DNA of 6,665 bases from contig SLNF01000114.1 in assembly GCA_007133145.1 (NCBI GenBank), positions 1 to 6,665 on the forward strand, in the 5' to 3' direction. Position numbers and translations under genes: made by a program. The notes under the pieces are model-generated. The model was not told where the DNA came from, did not search any database, and worked only from the letters and a program-made list of their open reading frames with translations. How positions within the stretch are numbered: position 1 is the stretch's first letter; each line of letters begins with the position of its first letter. This document shows, one piece after another, positions 3,847 through 6,665 of this stretch. Origin of the DNA: Nitriliruptorales bacterium. GTDB lineage: Bacteria; Actinomycetota; Nitriliruptoria; Euzebyales; Egibacteraceae.

Positions 3847-5470
3847 GCCCCACGGCGACCGCGAGCAGGATGAGCAGCGGCAACCACCGCAGCTCCTCGG
3901 AGGGCACCGCGGGGACGTGGGTGAACGGCGAGACGTTGAGGACCCACTGCGGGAGGTCGAGGAGCGCGCCGAGCTGGCCCAGCACGAGGCTCACGGCCAC
4001 CGCGCCCCAGCCGATGGCCACCGACCAGCGTGGCAGGAGGCCGACGGCGGTGACGGTGAGTGCCCCGAGGGCGAGGACCGCCGGGAGGGTGACGACCGCG
4101 GCGGTCACCCAGTCGGCGAAGCGGCCGCCCCACTGCCCGGTCGCGAGGCCGTAGGCGGCCCCGCCGGCCAGGCCGGCGGCGAGCAGCATCGCGAGGCTCG
4201 CGACGGCCACGACGGTGAGGTGGCTCGCCATCCAGTGTCGACGGGCCACCGCGGTGGCCAGGAGGGGCTCGGCCCGGCCGGAGGCCTCCTCGCCCTGCAG
4301 GCGCAGGACGCCCTGGACGGCGAAGGCGCCCACGGCGACGGCGAGCAACCCCATGAGGAAGACGATGAAGAGGTCGACGAGCTCGGCGCTGTCACCGAGC
4401 TGGGCGAACAGCGCGACGAGCTCCTCGCTCGTCTCGAGGAAGGCGTCGACCTCCTCGCCGATCGCCCCGAAGACCGCGCCGGCAACGACGAGCCCCGACG
4501 ACCAGGCGAGCACCGACCCGCGGTGCAGCCGCCAGGCGAGTCCCAGCGGCGAGCGCAGTGCCCGCGAGGCCCTCGCCGTCCCGGCGCGGTCGGGGCGCAG
4601 GCCCGAGCCGACGTCGCGGTGGCGGGTCAGCGCGAAGGCGATCCCCACGGTGAGGGCGCAGGCCGCGGCGAAGAGTACGAGCACCCAGAACCGCTCGTCG
4701 GCGAAGGCCCGACCCTGCTGTCCCCAGCCGATCGGCGACAGCCACGACGGCCAGGCGCTCGTGACCGCGGTCCCGCCCGCGGCGACCTCGCCCAGGGCGT
4801 CGCCGACGCTGCGCAGGAGGTAGGCGAGCCCGATCGCCGCCCCGGCGAGGCCGTTGGCGCCGCGGGCGCTGGCGGCCAGCTGGGCGGTGATCGCGGCGAC
4901 GCCCGCGAAGCTCGCGCCCACGCCGGCGAGCAGCCCGCCGGCGAGCAGCGCCCCGGCCGCGGGCAACCCGTAGGCGAGCATGACGAGGGAGGTCGCGGCC
5001 CCGACCGCGACGTTGGCCACGGCGGCGAGCAGCAGCGCGGCGCTCAGCGGGGCATGGCGCCCCACGACGGTGGCCCCGACGAGCTCGGCGCGGCCGCGCT
5101 CCTCCTCGAGGCGGGTGTGCCGCACGACGGCCTGGGCGCTCATGATCCCGACGAGCACCGCGAGCATGCCGAAGGTCTCGGTCATGAGGATCGCACCGAG
5201 CGACGTGCCGAAGATCGGTCCCTCGAAGGCGCGGGCGATGACGCTCGGCGCGACGGCCACCGCGTACTGGACCCGTTCGACCTCGGTGCCGTAGAGGCCC
5301 GCGATGGCCGCGACGCTCGCGAGGACGACGAGGGCGAGGGCGACGACCCAGACCGGCAGGAGGATCCGGTCGCGCCGGGCTGCGAGGGCGAGCAGCCGTG
5401 TGGTCCCCGTCAGCGCCGACGCACCGCTCGTCGCGGACCCACCGGCGCGGTCCCTCACCCTCGTGCGCAT
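3797..5470 (-). CDS. ABC transporter permease, polyketide-antibiotic exporter type
   Basis: A 557-aa integral membrane protein resembling the ABC-2-like exporter permeases annotated as 'exporter of polyketide antibiotics' (COG3559). Such proteins pair with an ATPase to pump hydrophobic compounds outward. Seen: a short cytoplasmic N-terminus, a first membrane helix at about 36-60, and roughly a dozen hydrophobic segments in two homologous halves. Each half carries a matching cytoplasmic loop, LEEERGRAELVGATVVGR (121-138) and QGEEASGRAEPLLATAVARR (392-411). Each ends near a WLSPIGW or NVSPFTHVP motif (243-249, 512-520) before its last helices. It ends in the basic tail FRRRDLRT. Length is normal. 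The ATG at 5470 is chosen as the codon just before the clear N-terminus; the open frame continues to 6139 only as a shadow of the glycosyltransferase gene. The Shine-Dalgarno is poor (GGGGG). The usual ATPase gene does not lie upstream, where a glycosyltransferase ends. Confidence 0.88.
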   Translation of the reverse strand: MRTRVRDRAGGSATSGASALTGTTRLLALAARRDRILLPVWVVALALVVLASVAAIAGLYGTEVERVQYAVAVAPSVIARAFEGPIFGTSLGAILMTETFGMLAVLVGIMSAQAVVRHTRLEEERGRAELVGATVVGRHAPLSAALLLAAVANVAVGAATSLVMLAYGLPAAGALLAGGLLAGVGASFAGVAAITAQLAASARGANGLAGAAIGLAYLLRSVGDALGEVAAGGTAVTSAWPSWLSPIGWGQQGRAFADERFWVLVLFAAACALTVGIAFALTRHRDVGSGLRPDRAGTARASRALRSPLGLAWRLHRGSVLAWSSGLVVAGAVFGAIGEEVDAFLETSEELVALFAQLGDSAELVDLFIVFLMGLLAVAVGAFAVQGVLRLQGEEASGRAEPLLATAVARRHWMASHLTVVAVASLAMLLAAGLAGGAAYGLATGQWGGRFADWVTAAVVTLPAVLALGALTVTAVGLLPRWSVAIGWGAVAVSLVLGQLGALLDLPQWVLNVSPFTHVPAVPSEELRWLPLLILLAVAVGLSAAGLVAFRRRDLRT

Positions 5471-5497
5471 CGGCGGGCCCCCGACGTTGGCAGCCGA

Positions 5498-5512
5498 GGC
5501 GGCGCAGCCGCC
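5498..5512 (-). promoter_or_regulatory. Hairpin in the permease leader
   Basis: GGCGGC (5498-5503) and GCCGCC (5507-5512) pair around GCA, within the predicted 5' leader of the permease mRNA and just downstream of the expected start site near 5516. It could stabilise the leader or serve as a repressor site. It could equally be the terminator of the glycosyltransferase gene, whose stop is 65 bp upstream. No T tract. Confidence 0.25.
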
Positions 5513-5522
5513 CTGTGCTGTC

Positions 5523-5551
5523 ACGATCCGACGTGCGCGGCCCCGGGTCAA
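5523..5551 (-). promoter_or_regulatory. Candidate promoter of the permease gene
   Basis: On the minus strand TTGACC (5551-5546) is separated by 17 bp from GATCGT (5528-5523), which keeps A2, T3 and T6 of the -10 consensus. It sits in the 106-bp gap between the glycosyltransferase stop and the permease ATG and would give a leader of about 46 nt. It suggests the permease is transcribed on its own. Confidence 0.4.
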
Positions 5552-5576
5552 GGACGACCCGTCGGCCAAGTCGGAG

Positions 5577-6665
5577 TCAGGTCGCTGGGCGGTGGCGACC
5601 GAGCATCGCGCCGGCCACGCGGCGCAGGACGGCGAGGAGCTCGCGGGGGGTGCGTGCGTGGCGTAGCCCGCCGGCGGCGTTGGCGACGGCGACGACTCGG
5701 CGCCCCCGCAGGCTCGCGAGGTCGGCCTCGACGTCGGAGAGCCGACGGGCGAGGTCGTTGGCCCCCCACCCGGCGTAGGCGCCCGCCCAGGCGTCGGCGA
5801 CTGCCGCGGCCTCCCCGGAGGGCGCGAGCCCGTAGGCCTCGCCGGCCTCCCAACGCTCGCCGAAGAGCTCCCCACGCAGCGTCGCGGCGCGGTCGGGCTC
5901 GGGGGCGAGGCGCGCGGCGCGGCGGCTCGCGCGCGTCGTCGTCGCCTCGACGAGACCCTCGCGTGGACGGTGGCCGGGCACGGTGAGGTGGAGCGTCCCG
6001 AACTCGTGGCGGGCGAGGGCGTCGACGATCCGGCCGATCGTCGACGGCCCGACGACGGCGTGCGGCGGCAGGATGACCCGGATCGGGGCGAAGCGGTGCA
6101 GGGCGTCGAAGGAGGCCGCGTCGTCGACGGCGAGCACACGCGGGTCCGCGGGGAACCACGCCTCGACCCAGCGGCGCGCGGGGGTCTCCGGCGGCCCCGC
6201 CACGGCGATGACGAGGTCGCTGAACGACCCAGCGAGCACGGCGGTGACCGCGCGCACCGCCGCGTCGGGGTCGGTGGCCTCGTCCACCGGCACGGTCACC
6301 GCGACGCTGGGCACCCTCCATGAGTGGCCGGGCCGGTCCGGGCGGTGCCACGGCACGGGCAGCTCGTTGGCGAGCAGCGGGGCCCGCTCGGCGAGGACGG
6401 CGGCCTTCCTCGCCGGGTCGTCGAGCGAGCGGGGCCCCTGATGCCAGCTCTGCGCCTGCCGGTCGCAGACGAGCAGGGCCCCGCGGGTGTGGAGCCGGTA
6501 GCCGAGCACGGTGTCCTCGGTGCCGCGCACCCCGAAGACGGGCAGACGGCCGAGCTCGTCGAGCAGTGTCCGGCCGACGCCGAGGGAGGCTCCGACGACG
6601 ACGCGCCACTCGTCACCGGGGGCGCGGGTGAGGTCGTCGGTGCGCGCGAGCTTCTCCTCGATCCA
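5577..6665 (-). CDS. Family-2-like glycosyltransferase (5' partial)
   Basis: The frame is open through the right edge, so 362 C-terminal residues are visible and the N-terminus with the nucleotide-sugar-binding DxD lies outside. Seen, in visible numbering: GASLGVGRTLLDELGRL (25-41), the stretch before the acceptor site in GT-A enzymes. The catalytic-base motif GTEDTVLGYRL (48-58, E50/D51) follows, then ALLVCDRQAQSWHQG (63-77) with the histidine usual in GT2 enzymes. After a linker rich in proline and tryptophan, residues 119-230 look like a second, weaker Rossmann-like or GT-A-like domain: VAVTVPVDEATDPDAAVRAV, then FSDLVIAVAG, then VILPPHAVVGPSTIGRIVDAL. It has no ED motif. The tail is arginine/alanine-rich, with no membrane helix. 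Likely role (inference): adding sugars to a cell-surface polysaccharide or glycolipid. A GTG at 6530 could be taken as a start, but it would cut off half of the catalytic motif region and is rejected. Confidence 0.8.
   Translation of the reverse strand, partial: WIEEKLARTDDLTRAPGDEWRVVVGASLGVGRTLLDELGRLPVFGVRGTEDTVLGYRLHTRGALLVCDRQAQSWHQGPRSLDDPARKAAVLAERAPLLANELPVPWHRPDRPGHSWRVPSVAVTVPVDEATDPDAAVRAVTAVLAGSFSDLVIAVAGPPETPARRWVEAWFPADPRVLAVDDAASFDALHRFAPIRVILPPHAVVGPSTIGRIVDALARHEFGTLHLTVPGHRPREGLVEATTTRASRRAARLAPEPDRAATLRGELFGERWEAGEAYGLAPSGEAAAVADAWAGAYAGWGANDLARRLSDVEADLASLRGRRVVAVANAAGGLRHARTPRELLAVLRRVAGAMLGRHRPAT

Noticed and set aside
3230..5986. A 918-codon plus-strand open frame opposite the permease and glycosyltransferase genes
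   Set aside because: Its translation is low-complexity (Gly, Arg, Asp, Glu, His runs) and lies antisense to a protein with clear membrane helices and family motifs. Long antisense frames are expected in DNA with strong GC3 bias.
5471..6139. N-terminal extension of the permease frame to 6139
   Set aside because: The extension is serine/arginine/proline-rich shadow sequence of the overlapping glycosyltransferase gene, and permease homology begins right after the ATG at 5470.
1..6665. CRISPR array or insertion sequence
   Set aside because: No short regularly spaced repeats with unique spacers were seen, the only tandem repeat is protein-coding, and no transposase motif or terminal inverted repeat pair was found.

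Overview
The window is GC-rich DNA (about three quarters G+C by eye) with GTG/TTG starts and strong third-position GC bias. Its gene content (a NTPase-TPR protein, a GNAT acetyltransferase, a two-fold-repeat ABC exporter permease of the polyketide-antibiotic type and a large glycosyltransferase) fits an actinobacterium. Nothing seen here fixes the genus.

Layout. Left (2-2059, +): the C-terminal 685 codons of a STAND-type NTPase with TPR repeats. Its start and Walker A loop lie beyond the left edge. Its TPR array keeps an exact 126-bp period, and two adjacent modules are almost identical. Middle (2060-2637): a 578-bp stretch without a convincing gene but rich in structure: a GC hairpin after the NTPase gene, a -35/-10 promoter candidate, a 46-nt segment resembling the 3' half of tRNA-Arg(ACG), and several strong hairpins that could end transcripts from either side. 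Together these suggest either a structured non-coding RNA or a tRNA-derived attachment-site scar. Then on the minus strand (2638-3305): a GNAT acetyltransferase, preceded by a possible 44-aa membrane peptide whose stop overlaps the GNAT start. Between 3306 and 3796 lies about 490 bp without a firm gene. It holds a coding-like plus-strand stretch, a perfect Shine-Dalgarno followed by a GTG, a TPP-riboswitch-like 3' half on the minus strand, and several perfect palindromes. Right (3797-6665, minus): a 557-aa ABC-2-type exporter permease with its own promoter candidate, preceded by the C-terminal 362 codons of a family-2-like glycosyltransferase that runs off the right edge.

The NTPase gene converges on the minus-strand genes, with the hairpin-rich stretch between them. 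The four recognisable genes do not form one pathway. The glycosyltransferase suggests cell-surface polysaccharide or glycolipid synthesis. The permease is an efflux component without its ATPase in view. The GNAT is a small stand-alone enzyme. The NTPase-TPR protein is of a class often used for signalling or phage defence. The loose organisation and the tRNA-like scar fit an accessory or rearranged region. The parts most worth a second look are 2253-2578 and 3498-3846.
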